A stretch of DNA of 64,000 nt from Phycicoccus sonneratiae (GTDB lineage: Bacteria > Actinomycetota > Actinomycetes > Actinomycetales > Dermatophilaceae): positions 62,001 through 126,000 of the forward strand of contig NZ_JAFDVD010000021.1 in NCBI RefSeq assembly GCF_016887965.1. The letters run 5' to 3'. Below, piece by piece: positions 63,737 to 64,000 of the stretch. Within the stretch, counting starts at the first letter, position 1. Each line of letters opens with the position of its first letter. Made by a program: the position numbers and the translations under genes. The notes under the pieces were generated by a model. It saw only the letters and a program-made list of their open reading frames with translations. It ran no database searches and had not been told where the DNA came from.

Positions 63737-64000
63737 ATGACGATGCAGGTACCAAACAGGGCGCTGCGACTGGCGGCGGCCAGTGTGCCGGCGACCTTTG
63801 GGGTGTCCGTTCTCGTCGTGGTCGCGGGCGCCCTGCACGGGGCGACGGCGTGGGCGCTGGCTGGTCTGTCGGCTGTCATGACGCTGCTGCTTCGTGGTGC
63901 AGCGGGTGAAGGGGCGGCCGGGCGCATGGCGATGAGGGCTCGCCGGCTCAGCGAGAGCGAGCAGCAGGCCCTGCGGCCGGCGATCGCGTTGATGTGTCGC
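63737..64000 (+). CDS. membrane protein, 3' end outside window
   Basis: The 88 codons present encode two hydrophobic segments (VPATFGVSVLVVVAGAL and ATAWALAGLSAVMTLLL), then a basic cytosolic stretch (RMAMRARRLSESEQQALRP). ATG 63737 has AGGGAGGTG upstream; ATG 63743 is a second choice. The rest lies beyond the right edge. I recognise no domain in the visible part. It is divergent from the two unrecognised helical genes. Confidence 0.6.
   Translation, partial: MTMQVPNRALRLAAASVPATFGVSVLVVVAGALHGATAWALAGLSAVMTLLLRGAAGEGAAGRMAMRARRLSESEQQALRPAIALMCR

Overview
The window is very GC-rich DNA with actinobacterial gene content: a three-subunit succinate dehydrogenase of the Bacillus/actinobacterial type, a protein O-mannosyltransferase next to rsmI, a Glp/SepX divisome module, a short SigE-like sigma factor, many GTG starts and many apparently leaderless genes. 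It probably comes from a Micrococcales-type actinomycete (an Intrasporangiaceae/Dermatophilaceae-like genome is my guess). It is not a phage or plasmid in its left two thirds. Bases 1-44,350 look like ordinary chromosome. In gene content they resemble the Mycobacterium tuberculosis block from mscL (Rv0985c) to tatD (Rv1008), although order and spacing are rearranged. In order they carry tatD (partial), metG, a GNAT gene, a DUF4126 membrane gene, a tetR-lipoprotein pair divergent from a 61-residue membrane protein with a clear operator, a CPBP protease, sdhBAC, rsmI divergent from pmt, a RecB-like nuclease/helicase, a sigma factor with a membrane propeller partner, tRNA-Ala(CGC), an AI-2E family permease, the sepX-rimJ-mog-moaC-glp-UGPase operon, 5-formyl-THF cyclo-ligase, a penicillin-acylase-like hydrolase, a K+/H+ antiporter, an ABC exporter, a cNMP-binding protein divergent from a class III adenylate cyclase/ATPase/TPR giant, a Ruc-like zinc ribbon protein, a SAF-domain protein, mscL, a large DUF4011-like helicase with a small overlapping partner, and an MFS gene. 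At 44,280 there is a tRNA-Arg(CCT) gene followed directly by a tyrosine recombinase. A 26-nt copy of a tRNA-Pro 3' end directly follows the recombinase stop codon. This is the start of an accessory region. It holds a GntR/MFS pair divergent from a 13.5-kb one-direction catabolic cluster (48,022-61,521): an ABC importer (lipoprotein, fused permease, ATPase), an isocitrate/isopropylmalate-type dehydrogenase, an Asp/Glu-racemase-like protein lacking one catalytic Cys, an OtnK-type acid kinase, an OtnC-type decarboxylase/aldolase, an Ldh-family dehydrogenase, an ABM protein, a second-type aconitase, a Tat-signal LigI-like amidohydrolase and an RraA-type aldolase. I do not recognise this set as a described pathway. 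The chemistry fits lactone opening, aconitase isomerisation, oxidative decarboxylation and aldol cleavage of a hydroxylated tricarboxylate, with a branch for 4-carbon sugar acids. The window ends in unrecognised genes (61,697-64,000) that may belong to the same mobile region. Several genes have a TANNNT hexamer 6-7 nt upstream of the start codon and no Shine-Dalgarno, which points to leaderless transcription and was used to choose starts. Most very long alternative reading frames are antisense shadows of GC-rich genes and are left out.
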